A stretch of 17,144 nt of DNA from Solirubrobacterales bacterium (GTDB taxonomy: Bacteria; Actinomycetota; Thermoleophilia; Solirubrobacterales; Solirubrobacteraceae): NCBI GenBank assembly GCA_016215085.1, contig JACRMD010000140.1, forward strand, positions 1 through 17,144. The letters run 5' to 3'. The notes under the pieces are model-generated. The model searched no databases. It was not told the DNA's origin and worked only from the letters and a program-made list of their open reading frames with translations. This document shows positions 10,086-17,144 of the stretch, piece by piece. Within the stretch, counting starts at the first letter, position 1. Every line of letters begins with the position of its first letter. Made by a program: the position numbers and the translations under genes.

Positions 10086-10228
10086 GGCCGGGGCATGATG
10101 CCGGGACCCGGTCGGTGATGCGCCGGTTCCCGTCGTGGACGCGGGGTTGATCCGCGGGTGCGGAGGTGCGAGGTTGCGACGGATAGGTCCCGGCTTCGGG
10201 CCCGGGCCGAGATCGAAGGGAAGTCCGC

Positions 10229-10597
10229 ATGGCCGATCGGATGATGTTCATCGGCTGGGGCGCCCCCATCGCGGGGCGTGAGGAGCGCGGCATGGAGGTC
10301 TTCGACGCTGCGGTCGGCTTCTACGGGCGCTGCCAGCAGGAGGGGCGCATCGAGGCCTTCGACGTGCGCCTGCTGCAGCCGCACGGCGGCGGCCTGCAGG
10401 GCTACTTCGAGCTGCACGGCTCGGCCGAGCAGCTCGCGACGCTGCGCGAGGACATGGAGTTCCGCCGCATCATGATCGACGCCTCGCTGATCGTCGCGGA
10501 GCTCGGCGTCGTCGACGGCATGGCCGACGCCGCGGTGGCCGAGGAGATGGGGATGTACCGCGAGGCGATCGCGAAGGTGCCGCAGGCCACGACCTGA
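10229..10597 (+). CDS. Conserved-looking 122-aa protein of unknown function
   Basis: A soluble protein without signal or membrane segments. It starts MADRMMFIGWGAPIAGREER, followed by a helix (MEVFDAAVGFYGRCQQEGRI), then FDVRLLQPHGGGLQGYFELHG and a second helix. The b-a-b-b-a-b pattern with LQGYFELHGSAEQLATLRED suggests a small ferredoxin-like (dimeric a/b barrel or YCII-like) fold. This is a guess from the pattern and not a motif match. The ATG at 10229 has AAGGGAAG upstream. The gene is divergent from the glycoside hydrolase and followed by a hairpin at 10610-10637. Coding character is good, with strong GC bias at third positions. Confidence 0.8.
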   Translation: MADRMMFIGWGAPIAGREERGMEVFDAAVGFYGRCQQEGRIEAFDVRLLQPHGGGLQGYFELHGSAEQLATLREDMEFRRIMIDASLIVAELGVVDGMADAAVAEEMGMYREAIAKVPQATT

Positions 10598-10609
10598 AGG
10601 GGCAGAGCG

Positions 10610-10637
10610 GCCCGGGCGACCGCGGGATCGCCCGGGC
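10610..10637 (+). terminator. Strong GC hairpin after the 122-aa gene, probable terminator
   Basis: The perfect 10-bp arms GCCCGGGCGA (10610-10619) and TCGCCCGGGC (10628-10637) enclose an eight-base loop, starting 13 bases after the stop codon. There is no clear T-run, which is common for hairpins in high-GC actinobacteria. Confidence 0.5.
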
Positions 10638-10674
10638 TTCGCCGACGGTGCGCCGGGGTACCCTTCGGCGCTTC

Positions 10675-10914
10675 ATGGACCACAAGGGTCGACCGGACCG
10701 GACTCACCTCTCGGCGCTCATCGGCTCCGCCGCGACGTCGTCGTCGCCGCACCCCGGCGCGCTGGACCGCCTGGTCGGGCGCTGCTGGCCGGCGGGCGGC
10801 GACCGCATCGAGCCCGGCGCGCTCGCGTGGGTCCTCGGCTGGGGGCCCAACCGCACGGTCGCCAGCGTGCCCGCGTGCACCTGCGCCGCGGGCCGCTGCG
10901 GCACCTGCAACTGA
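10675..10914 (+). CDS. Small protein with Cys-rich C-terminus, unknown function
   Basis: A 79-aa reading frame from the ATG at 10675 (a GTG at 10648 is also possible). It ends CTCAAGRCGTCN, with four cysteines at residues 68, 70, 75 and 78, and has one more Cys in GRCWPAGGDR. The middle reads LAWVLGWGPNRTVASVPAC. No ribosome-binding site is obvious before either start. The compact Cys cluster could bind a metal, form disulfides, or be the core of a modified peptide. It sits 67 bases upstream of a SAM methyltransferase on the same strand. I do not recognise a family. The coding call rests on the ordered Cys tail and the absence of a competing gene. Confidence 0.55.
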   Translation: MDHKGRPDRTHLSALIGSAATSSSPHPGALDRLVGRCWPAGGDRIEPGALAWVLGWGPNRTVASVPACTCAAGRCGTCN

Positions 10915-10920
10915 CCGCCC

Positions 10921-10949
10921 TTGACGCACGCGGACGGCCCGGCGATGCT
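10921..10949 (+). promoter_or_regulatory. Possible promoter with overlapping dyad before the methyltransferase
   Basis: TTGACG (10921-10926) is a good -35 match and is followed 17 bases later by GATGCT (10944-10949), a weak -10. A short dyad TGCTCG-CC-CGAGCA (10946-10959) overlaps the -10. This is suggestive only. Confidence 0.3.
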
Positions 10950-10981
10950 CGCCCGAGCACCGACCGGAACCGAGGTCCGCG

Positions 10982-12076
10982 ATGACGAGCGCAACGTCCG
11001 CCGAGGCACGCCGCGACGAGCTGGTGGAGCGGCTCTTCGGCAGCGCCCTGGGGGCGATGGACCTGCTCTGCGTGTACCTGGGCGACCGGCTCGGGCTCTA
11101 CCGCGCCCTGCGCGCCGAGGGCCCGTGCACGCCGGCGCAGCTCGCGCGGGTCGCATCGGTCAGCGAGCGCTACGCGCGCGAGTGGCTCGAGCAGCAGGCG
11201 ATGGCGGGGATCCTCGAGGTCGATGACCCGCAGGCCGCCGACACCGACCGGCGCTACGCCCTGCCCGCGGGTCACGACGAGGTCCTGCTCGACGCCGGGA
11301 GCCTCAACAACATGGCGCCGATGGCACAGCTCCTGGTGGCCTGCACGCTGCCGATCCACGCCGTCGTCGACGCGTTCCGCACGGGCGGCGGCGTGCCGTA
11401 CGCCGACTACGGCGCCGACCTGCACGAGGGGCAGGCACGGTTCACCGGGCCGTTGTTCGACGGCCTGCTGGTGACGGAGTGGCTGCCCGCCGTGCCGCGC
11501 ATCCACGACCGGCTGCGCGCGGACCCGCCGGCGCGCGTGGCAGACCTCGCCTGCGGCCTGGGCCGGTCGGCCATCGCGATCGCCCGCGGGTACCCGAAGG
11601 TCGTCGTCGACGGGATCGACCTCGACGAGGCGTCGATCGCCCGCGCGAGCGAGCACCTCGCCGGCAGCGGCGTCGAGGACCGCGTGACGTTCGCCTGCCG
11701 CGACGGCGCAGACCCCGCCCTCGCGGGCCGCTACGAGCTCGTGACGATCTTCGAGGCGCTGCACGACATGTCGCGGCCGGTCGACGTCCTGCGCGCGGCC
11801 CGCGGGATGCTGGCCGAGGGCGGCGTCGTGCTCGTGGGCGACGAGCGGACCGCCGAGCGCTTCTCGCTGGACGCCGGCGACCTCGAGCGCCTCTACTACG
11901 GCTTCAGCGTTCTGCACTGCCTGCCCGTCGGCATGGTCGGCGAGGATCCCGCGGGCACGGGCACGGTCATCCGCGAGGACACAGTGCGCCGCTATGCGCG
12001 CGACGCGGGCTTCGGCACGGTCGAGGTCGCCCCGATCGACAACGACTTCTGGCGCTTCTACGTGCTGACGCCCTGA
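10982..12076 (+). CDS. SAM-dependent methyltransferase with N-terminal winged helix
   Basis: A 364-aa class I methyltransferase. Residues 15-95 form a winged-helix dimerisation region (MDLLCVYLGDRLGLYRAL, then TPAQLARVASVSERYAREWL), as in O-methyltransferase and Rv2258c-like families. Motif I, VADLACGLG, is at 186-194, and the acidic loop VDGIDLDEASI is at about 209-219. RDGADPALAGRYELVTIFEA and LHDMSRPVDVLRAARGML follow. The C-terminus ends in NDFWRFYVLTP, typical of this group. The ATG at 10982 has GAGG at a good distance. The substrate is unknown; the family methylates small molecules such as phenolics or quinone-like metabolites. The 3' end overlaps the convergent hemerythrin gene by 19 bases. 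Confidence 0.88.
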   Translation: MTSATSAEARRDELVERLFGSALGAMDLLCVYLGDRLGLYRALRAEGPCTPAQLARVASVSERYAREWLEQQAMAGILEVDDPQAADTDRRYALPAGHDEVLLDAGSLNNMAPMAQLLVACTLPIHAVVDAFRTGGGVPYADYGADLHEGQARFTGPLFDGLLVTEWLPAVPRIHDRLRADPPARVADLACGLGRSAIAIARGYPKVVVDGIDLDEASIARASEHLAGSGVEDRVTFACRDGADPALAGRYELVTIFEALHDMSRPVDVLRAARGMLAEGGVVLVGDERTAERFSLDAGDLERLYYGFSVLHCLPVGMVGEDPAGTGTVIREDTVRRYARDAGFGTVEVAPIDNDFWRFYVLTP

Positions 12077-12429
12077 ACCGGCCGTCGCTGCTGGTGGGCG
12101 TGCGCGTGGCCGGCGTGCTCGCCCATGCGCTCCAGGACCCGGGCGGCGACCTCGGGGTGCGCGTCGAAGGCCGGCAGCTGGAGGTCCTCCTCCTTGCCGA
12201 AGTGCACGAGGATCAGCGCGTGGAGCTCGTAGAGGAGCTCCTGCAGGGTCTCGACGTCCTCGCGGCCGGTCGCGGCGAGCCGGTCGATGCGCTCGGCGAT
12301 CGCCTCGTGGTCGTGGACCATGGGCGCCGCGGCGTCGGGCGCGCCGACCAGCGCGGCCCACTCGGGGTACAGCACGGCCTCCTCGGCGCGCGCGTGGGGG
12401 AGGAGCGTGTCGCGCAGGAAGCCCAGCAC
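12058..12429 (-). CDS. Hemerythrin-like HHE protein, 5' end apparently frameshifted
   Basis: The intact frame from the GTG at 12429 gives 123 aa with most of an HHE hemerythrin domain: LLPHARAEEAVLYPEW, MVHDHEAIAERIDRL and LYELHALILVHFGKEEDLQLP supply the expected His and Glu di-iron ligands. The first helix of the domain lies upstream in the same frame (GHQELLGHIEHLRTLARE), but that 35-codon stretch has no start codon. An ATG at 12535, just after the glycoside hydrolase stop, is one base out of frame. Without one C the reading would be M-C-G-H-Q-E-L-L, which suggests a frameshift or read error. Hemerythrins bind O2, NO or iron. The last residues (HAGHAHAHQQ) are His-rich. The 3' end overlaps the methyltransferase by 19 bases. 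Confidence 0.8.
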   Translation of the reverse strand: MLGFLRDTLLPHARAEEAVLYPEWAALVGAPDAAAPMVHDHEAIAERIDRLAATGREDVETLQELLYELHALILVHFGKEEDLQLPAFDAHPEVAARVLERMGEHAGHAHAHQQRRPVQGVST

Positions 12430-12541
12430 GCGGTCGACGGCGTCGGTGCGCTCCTGGGGCGGCAGGTGCGGGAGCTCACGGGCGAGGGTCCGCAGGTGCT
12501 CGATGTGGCCGAGGAGCTCCTGGTGCCCGGCACATCCGTAG

Positions 12542-14440
12542 CTACCCCCGCTTCAGCGCGACCGTGACGGTGCGGGCGGCGACGCAGCCGCCCGCGCCGC
12601 GCAGCGTCACAGCGACGGTGACGAGCGGGCGCCTGGCCCGGCGCAGCTGCGAGCGGACCTTGGCGGGCAGCTTGACCGTGATGGTGGCCTTGCCCCGCCG
12701 CAGGCGGCGGGCGTCCGGCCTGCGCGTGCCCAGCGACACGGACGCGGTGCCCGAGCTCGCGCGGACCGTGAGGACGAGGCCCTTGCGCAGCACGGTCGCC
12801 AAGCGGCGCGAGCGGGGCGTGACCGCGCGGATCGGGCAGGTGGCGCGGGCGCCCTGCGCGGCGGTCGTCCCCGCGGACGGGTCGTCGCCGCCCTGCGCGG
12901 CGGCCTCGCCGGCGGGGCAGGGGCAGCGGCTGCCGGTGCCGCCGCCGCCCGTGCTCGGCTTCGTGGTGGTCGTCACGCCGCCCCCGCCCGGCTGCTGCTG
13001 TTGCTGCTGGCCGCCGCCGGCGTCGTCGCCCGGGCCGGGCGGCGGGTCGGCCGCGGGGCGCAGCGTCGTGGCGACGGCCGGGACGTCGGACCACGACAGC
13101 TCGGCGTAGATCGCGCTCGGCGGCGCGCAGAGCCGGGCCCGGCCGAGCGCGTCGGTCAGGGCCTGGCCGGCGCCCGCGCGGACGCGCGCGAGCTCGACGG
13201 GGAAGCCCTTGTAGGTGACGGTGGCCTGCTGGCAGCCGCCGTCGGGCGCGAGCGCGAGGTCCAGCGGCAGCTGGTCGGCGAGCGCCGCCGGCGTGCCGGC
13301 GCACGGGTGCAGCCGGCCGGCGGGGGAGGTGGTGGCGGCGCGGTAGGCGGCGGCCATGTCGCTGAGCGTCTGGCCGAACGGCGTGATCTCACCGCTGGAG
13401 CGGAAGACGCCCCACAGGCCGCCGAGGTCCTCGCGGTCGGCGAGGTTGAAGATCGCGATGTCGCGCACGCGGCAGTCGGAGGCCAGCAGCGTGTCGAGCA
13501 GCACGGACACGGTCCCCTGGCGCGTCTGCTCGAACGACGGCCCCTGCTCGGTGTGCAGCTTCGCGTCGACCGGGTCCAGCGCCGCCGACCAGCTCAGCTC
13601 GTTGACGTAGAGCGGGACGTCGCCGCGACCGGAGGCGTCGAGCGCGGCCTGCTGGCGGCGCAGGTTGCGCAGGACGCCGATCGCCCACGGCGCGTACGGG
13701 TGGGTCGCCATGCCGTCGACCGCCCAGCCGTCGCCGCCGGCCTTGAACATGGCCTTGATGTAGGCGTCATCGGCGACGTCGCCCGGGTTGCCGTAGAAGA
13801 TCGCCCCGATCAGGACCACCGCCGACGGCTGCACGGACTTGATCGCGGCGCGCAGCGCGGTGTAGACCGGGACGTACTCCGCGGCGTCGGGCGCGCCGTC
13901 CCACGCCCGCTCGGCGTTGGGCTCGTTCCAGACCTCGAAGACGCGGACCGGCCTGGCCGGCAGCGCGGGGTTCGCGGCCCAGAACGTGCCGCCGTCGCCG
14001 TAGCGGGCGGCGAAGTCGGCGGCGAAGCGCGCGAACTCGTCGACGCGGTCGGGCGTCGGTGGGACGAACGACGTCGCGCCGCCCGAGGCCCACGTGGGGA
14101 CCATGTCGAAGATCGGCTTCCAGCGCATGCCGCCCTGCGCGAGCTCGCGCGCGATGCGGTCGGTCGCGGTCCAGTCGTAGGCGGGCGTGCCGCCGGCGCC
14201 GGGGGCGGCTGGCTCGACCGACGACCACGGCACGTCCATGCGCCCCGACCCGAACCCCTTGGCGCCGGCGGCGGCGAAGAGCGCCGCCCGCTGCACGTCG
14301 GACGGGAACTTGTGGAAGACGTCCTGGACGTTGAGGGTGAAGAAGTCCTCGGCGGGCGGCGACAGGTCCGCGCGCGCGGGCGCCGCCGCCACCAGCGCGG
14401 CGAGGAGCACGGCGAGCAGGAGGCGCACCCGGAGCGGCAT
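12542..14440 (-). CDS. Secreted multidomain clan-A glycoside hydrolase with basic C-terminal module
   Basis: A 632-aa exported enzyme from the ATG at 14440 (a GTG at 14449 would add three residues). The signal peptide covers residues 1-24, ending APARA. The catalytic (b/a)8 domain spans about 30-400, with acid/base Glu173 in FEVWNEPNAERAW, HPYAPW at 247-252 and nucleophile Glu281 in LYVNELSW. A second region (about 400-460) contains Cys pairs. A low-complexity linker then includes six glutamines at 478-483 between Gly runs, Thr/Pro and Gly. The C-terminal module (about 540-632) is Arg/Ala/Val-rich b-repeat sequence (LRKGLVLTVRASSGTASVSL, then ARRLRRGKATITVKLP) of a kind frequent in secreted proteins of related actinobacteria. 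It may attach to the wall or to glycans. The substrate is not known. Its frame ends seven bases before the hemerythrin ATG. Confidence 0.88.
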   Translation of the reverse strand: MPLRVRLLLAVLLAALVAAAPARADLSPPAEDFFTLNVQDVFHKFPSDVQRAALFAAAGAKGFGSGRMDVPWSSVEPAAPGAGGTPAYDWTATDRIARELAQGGMRWKPIFDMVPTWASGGATSFVPPTPDRVDEFARFAADFAARYGDGGTFWAANPALPARPVRVFEVWNEPNAERAWDGAPDAAEYVPVYTALRAAIKSVQPSAVVLIGAIFYGNPGDVADDAYIKAMFKAGGDGWAVDGMATHPYAPWAIGVLRNLRRQQAALDASGRGDVPLYVNELSWSAALDPVDAKLHTEQGPSFEQTRQGTVSVLLDTLLASDCRVRDIAIFNLADREDLGGLWGVFRSSGEITPFGQTLSDMAAAYRAATTSPAGRLHPCAGTPAALADQLPLDLALAPDGGCQQATVTYKGFPVELARVRAGAGQALTDALGRARLCAPPSAIYAELSWSDVPAVATTLRPAADPPPGPGDDAGGGQQQQQQPGGGGVTTTTKPSTGGGGTGSRCPCPAGEAAAQGGDDPSAGTTAAQGARATCPIRAVTPRSRRLATVLRKGLVLTVRASSGTASVSLGTRRPDARRLRRGKATITVKLPAKVRSQLRRARRPLVTVAVTLRGAGGCVAARTVTVALKRG

Positions 14441-14486
14441 CCGCTGCACGCAACGGTGCGGCGGGGCGCCCCCTTTCGCGGATCGC

Positions 14487-14852
14487 CTAGTAGCTGAAGA
14501 CCGCGGCGTCGGCGTCGCCCAGCCACTCGAGCATGGGCGTGGCGCCGGCCACCTTCGCGTGCCCGACGAACGCGGACTCGTCCAGCCCCCGGGCGGTGAC
14601 GCAGATCGGGCAGATCAGCAGCTCGCCGCCGCCCTGCGCGAACTGCTCGAACAGCCGCTCCAGCGGCGGGCACCCCTCGCACGCGGTGCCCTCGGCGTGG
14701 CCCGGGAGCGCGAGCCGGACCGCCTCCTTCGTGCACCAGATCGCCGTCGGCTCGCCGCGCTGCAGCGCCGCGCCCGCGACGAGGAACGCGACCGTCACCC
14801 GCTCGGGGTCCTCCATGCCCGTCGCCAGGTTCACCAGGACCTTCGCCGGCAC
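14487..14852 (-). CDS. DsrE-family sulfur-relay-like protein
   Basis: A 121-aa soluble protein of the DsrE/DsrF-like fold. It starts PAKVLVNLATGMEDPERVTV, followed by AFLVAGAALQRGEPTAIWCT. Cysteines occur in IWCTKEAV, TACEGCPPLERLFEQF and LLICPICVTARGL; the end is ATPMLEWLGDADAAVFSY. Family members bind or relay sulfur through a Cys, often with redox partners, but the partner here is unknown. I place the start at the GTG at 14852, because AGGAGG (14864-14859) ends six bases before it. The ATG at 14858 directly abuts the Shine-Dalgarno and would leave no spacer. It lies 46 bases after the TPR membrane gene and 46 bases before the glycoside hydrolase start, all on one strand. Confidence 0.87.
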   Translation of the reverse strand: MPAKVLVNLATGMEDPERVTVAFLVAGAALQRGEPTAIWCTKEAVRLALPGHAEGTACEGCPPLERLFEQFAQGGGELLICPICVTARGLDESAFVGHAKVAGATPMLEWLGDADAAVFSY

Positions 14853-14898
14853 CTGCATCCTCCTTGCTGGACTGCGAGACCGGGCGATCCTCGCACGC

Positions 14899-16341
14899 TC
14901 AGCCGACGCCGACCAGCGCCAGCGCGCCGAGGCCCAGCGCCGCGAGGCTCGCGCCCGCCGCGCCCGCCTTCGCGATCGCGGCCCCGTCGAGGGGCTTGAC
15001 CGGCGTCAGCATCGAGGCCGCGATGATCAGCGCGGCGACGGCCAGCGAGCGCGTGATCGGGATGTCGAGCCACGCCGTCAGCCCGACGAGCGCCACGGCG
15101 AGCAGCCCGGCGGCGGCGGGCGCGGCGCGGCGCAGGCGTGCCTCGTCCTCGGGGGCGCGGACGAAGGGCAGCGGAACCCACGCGAAGCCCGCCGCGCCGG
15201 CGCCGAGGCCGAAGAGCAGGCCGGAGGGCCACGTCGCCTGGTGGAGGTCGGCGCCGGCGCGCCGCGCGACGAGGATGCGCGCCCCGAGGACGGCGGCGAT
15301 GAGCAGGGCCAGGCCGGCGACGAGGGTGAGCGTGGCGGTCGCGCCCCCGCCGGTGTCGTGGCCGAGCTTCCAGGCCAGGATCGCCAGCGCGGCGACCACC
15401 CCCAGCGCGGGCGCCGACAGCCGGCCGAGCAGCGGGACGCGCGAGAGCACCCGCGACACCGGCTCGAGCCACCGGTCGGCGAGGTCGCGGCCGCCGCGGC
15501 GCGAGGCCAGCGACCGGCCGAGCGAGAGCGTGAGGAGCAGGATCGCCGCGGCGCCGGCGACGAGGGCGGGACGCGCGGCGCGCGTGCCGGCGAAGGTCCA
15601 CTCCGGCGGCAGCGGCTTGGAGAGGTCCAGTCCGGTGCGGTAGGTGCTCGCGTCGAGCGTGGGCTGCGCCCTGCGGTCACGGAACGCCTCGTCGAGCTGG
15701 ACGGCGCGGGCGAGCGCTCCCTGCGACGCGAGGACGTGCAGCGGTCCCATGCGGCCGTAGACGACGCCGAGGTTGAACCAGGCCAGCGCGTATCGCTCGT
15801 CGCCGCCGACCGCGCGGCGCAGGGCCCGGACGGCGCCGGCCTCGTCGCCCAGGCGCGCCAGCAGCACCCCGAGGTCGTTGGCCGCCGGGTAGGCGGTCGG
15901 GTCGGCGTCGAGCGCCGCGCGGTTCAGGCGCGCGGCCTCGCGCAGGCGGCCGGCCTGCGCCTCGACGTAGGCGGCGGTCATCAGGAAGGCCGGGTTCTGC
16001 GGGTCGATCGCCACCGCGCCGCGGGCGTGGCGCCGGGCGGCGGCGAGGCGGCCGCGGCGCAGGTCGGTGATCGCCTCGTTGTTCTGCAGCCGCTCGAGGC
16101 GGAAGTCCGGCGACTCCTCGAGCCCGGCGACGAGCTCGCGCGCGGCGGCGTAGCTCTCGGCCGCGGCGTCGACGCGCCCGTCCTCGCGCAGCACGTCCCC
16201 GGCCGAGGCGCGGGCGTGGTAGGCGACCGACTGGACGTGCTCGACGCCGCCCTCCGCCGTGTACCCGTGGTCGTCGAGCGGCACGACGGGGCTGTCGGTC
16301 AGCGACGGGTCGGTCCCCAGGGCCACGACGCGCGAGGCCAC
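14899..16341 (-). CDS. TPR and multi-pass membrane protein, C-terminal frame of a probably frameshifted gene
   Basis: The frame is counted from the GTG at 16341 (480 aa), but this is probably not a real start. In-frame TPR-like sequence (GVATYAQADE) continues upstream to about 16380, where it meets the end of the next reading frame. Visible parts: TPR helices over about residues 35-215 (ARELVAGLEESPDFRLERLQ, AVAIDPQNPAFLMTAAYVEA and LNRAALDADPTAYPAANDLG are good repeats); then membrane segments at about PALVAGAAAILLLTLSLG, LGVVAALAILAW and LTLVAGLALLIAAVLGARIL; two more hydrophobic spans; and a C-terminal hydrophobic tail. LTPVKPLDGA with PLDG at 450-453 recalls the third motif of M50 site-2 proteases, but no HExxH is seen. 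Function unknown. Confidence 0.7.
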   Translation of the reverse strand: MASRVVALGTDPSLTDSPVVPLDDHGYTAEGGVEHVQSVAYHARASAGDVLREDGRVDAAAESYAAARELVAGLEESPDFRLERLQNNEAITDLRRGRLAAARRHARGAVAIDPQNPAFLMTAAYVEAQAGRLREAARLNRAALDADPTAYPAANDLGVLLARLGDEAGAVRALRRAVGGDERYALAWFNLGVVYGRMGPLHVLASQGALARAVQLDEAFRDRRAQPTLDASTYRTGLDLSKPLPPEWTFAGTRAARPALVAGAAAILLLTLSLGRSLASRRGGRDLADRWLEPVSRVLSRVPLLGRLSAPALGVVAALAILAWKLGHDTGGGATATLTLVAGLALLIAAVLGARILVARRAGADLHQATWPSGLLFGLGAGAAGFAWVPLPFVRAPEDEARLRRAAPAAAGLLAVALVGLTAWLDIPITRSLAVAALIIAASMLTPVKPLDGAAIAKAGAAGASLAALGLGALALVGVG

Positions 16342-16364
16342 CTCGTCGGCCTGCGCGTAGGTCG

Positions 16365-17144
16365 CTACGCCCTCCGCTCGTAGCGGCGGCGCAGGTACTC
16401 GATCTCGCCGAGCCGCAGCCACGGCCGCGGATCGGTCAGGGTCTGGTGCGTCCACGCGCGCGCGGCGCGCTCGGCCCGGGGCAGGTCGCCCGCCCAGCGC
16501 CACAGGTTCTGGCGCGCGTCCTGGACGTCGCCGAGCCGCAGCGCGCCGCCCTCTTCCAGGGTCCGCCGGCGCAGCGAGCGGAGGTCGCCCGCCTCGAGGT
16601 CGCCGATCGCGGCGAGCAGCGCGGCGTCGTCGGCGGTGCCGCACTCCCGCAGGCGCGAGGCGTCCGGCGCCGCGCCGGCGCGCGCTCGGGCCGGCTGTCC
16701 CGCCAGCAGCACGTCGCGCCGCGCCGCCCACTCCGGGCACCAGCGCTCCGAGCCCGTGAGCCAGCGCCGGGGCCGGAACACCGGGATGAACGACACGTCG
16801 CCGACGGTCGCGGTCGGCTCGACCTGGGGGATCTCGTACAGCGCGACCGTGACCGGCGTCAGGTGGCCCGCGCCGAGCGACAGCGGCCCGCGCGGCTCGC
16901 CGGCGCCCAGGCTCCCGAGCTTCTCGGCGAGGGCGCCCTTCGGGGCGAACGGGTACAGCGCCGGGCCCCGCGGAAAGGCGCCCGCGCTCCCGCGCAGCCG
17001 GTCGGCGGCGGCCGCGGCGGCGCGGAAGTCGTGGCCCTGCTCGAGGTACTCGACGAGCGGCGCGAGCACCGATCCGAACGTGCTCGCCGGTGACAGCGAG
17101 AGCACCATGTCCTTGCCGTCGCGGCGCGCGAGGTTGCGCGACTT
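16365..17144 (-). CDS. N-terminal frame of the TPR membrane protein (runs off the right edge)
   Basis: An open frame entering from the right edge (first visible residues KSRNLARRDGKDMVLSLSPA) and ending with TAG at 16365. No start is visible; an internal ATG at 17108 exists, but the sequence before it continues the frame. It contains an extracytoplasmic-looking part (YLEQGHDFRAAAAAADRLRG, VALYEIPQVEPTATVGDVSF) and ends in helical repeats (RQNLWRWAGDLPRAERAARA, then WLRLGEIEYLRRRYERRA). The last helix is cut in the middle of a TPR unit whose second half lies in the other frame. This frame and the one at 14899-16341 are best read as one gene. Confidence 0.7.
   Translation of the reverse strand, partial: KSRNLARRDGKDMVLSLSPASTFGSVLAPLVEYLEQGHDFRAAAAAADRLRGSAGAFPRGPALYPFAPKGALAEKLGSLGAGEPRGPLSLGAGHLTPVTVALYEIPQVEPTATVGDVSFIPVFRPRRWLTGSERWCPEWAARRDVLLAGQPARARAGAAPDASRLRECGTADDAALLAAIGDLEAGDLRSLRRRTLEEGGALRLGDVQDARQNLWRWAGDLPRAERAARAWTHQTLTDPRPWLRLGEIEYLRRRYERRA

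Noticed and set aside
10092..10131. Small dyads (GGCATGATGCC and an imperfect GGGACCCGG/CCGGTTCCC stem) in the divergent gap between the 8943-10085 and 10229-10597 genes
   Set aside because: Short and imperfect in very GC-rich DNA; chance symmetry is likely and no promoter elements align with them.
14463..14472. GGGGCGCCCC palindrome between the DsrE gene and the large glycoside hydrolase
   Set aside because: Too short, with no loop or T-run; not convincing as a terminator or operator.
14856..14858. ATG as the start of the DsrE-family protein
   Set aside because: It touches AGGAGG with no spacer, while the GTG two codons later has an ideal six-base spacing.

Overview
The window is very GC-rich, uses GTG starts freely, and has tightly packed genes with almost no empty DNA. 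It encodes a form I aerobic carbon monoxide dehydrogenase and two secreted clan-A glycoside hydrolases with Arg/Ala-rich tails. This suits a high-GC actinobacterium, and I would guess the Thermoleophilia/Solirubrobacterales side, although that placement is inferred from protein style and not from a marker gene. No rRNA, tRNA, CRISPR array or insertion sequence was seen.

Left part (1-6460, all minus strand): a cox operon read right to left as coxM, coxS, coxL, an XdhC-like gene with a C-terminal YHS domain, a MobA/MocA-like nucleotidyltransferase, the AAA+ ATPase coxD, and the start of the VWA gene coxE, which runs off the left edge. coxS and coxL overlap by one base. The next four junctions are all GTGA four-base overlaps, so the set is almost certainly cotranscribed and translationally coupled. 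CoxL carries the AYRCSFR loop of true CO dehydrogenases. A LysR-type regulator (6555-7523) is divergent from coxM, and the 94-bp gap holds a near-perfect 20-bp palindrome that is the obvious operator candidate. Convergent with the regulator is a second unit on the minus strand: a small zinc-ribbon protein and a full-length XdhC/CoxF-type protein.

Middle (8943-12076): a secreted clan-A glycoside hydrolase (minus), then on the plus strand a 122-aa protein of unknown function, a 79-aa protein with a Cys-rich tail, and an N-terminal winged-helix SAM methyltransferase.

Right part (12058-17144, minus strand): a TPR/multi-pass membrane protein entering from the right edge, a DsrE-family protein, a second larger glycoside hydrolase with a low-complexity linker and basic C-terminal module, and a hemerythrin-like protein.

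The most unusual thing here is inside the operon's XdhC gene. About 150 bp (roughly 2155-2308) in the middle of the Rossmann domain is not XdhC sequence. Read on the opposite strand it encodes the PRPP-binding core of a phosphoribosyltransferase. The insert keeps the XdhC frame open but removes the second half of the nucleotide-binding fold. Two other lesions look like frameshifts: one at the 5' end of the hemerythrin gene and one in the TPR gene. With three disrupted genes in 17 kb, assembly or read error is a serious alternative to real mutation.
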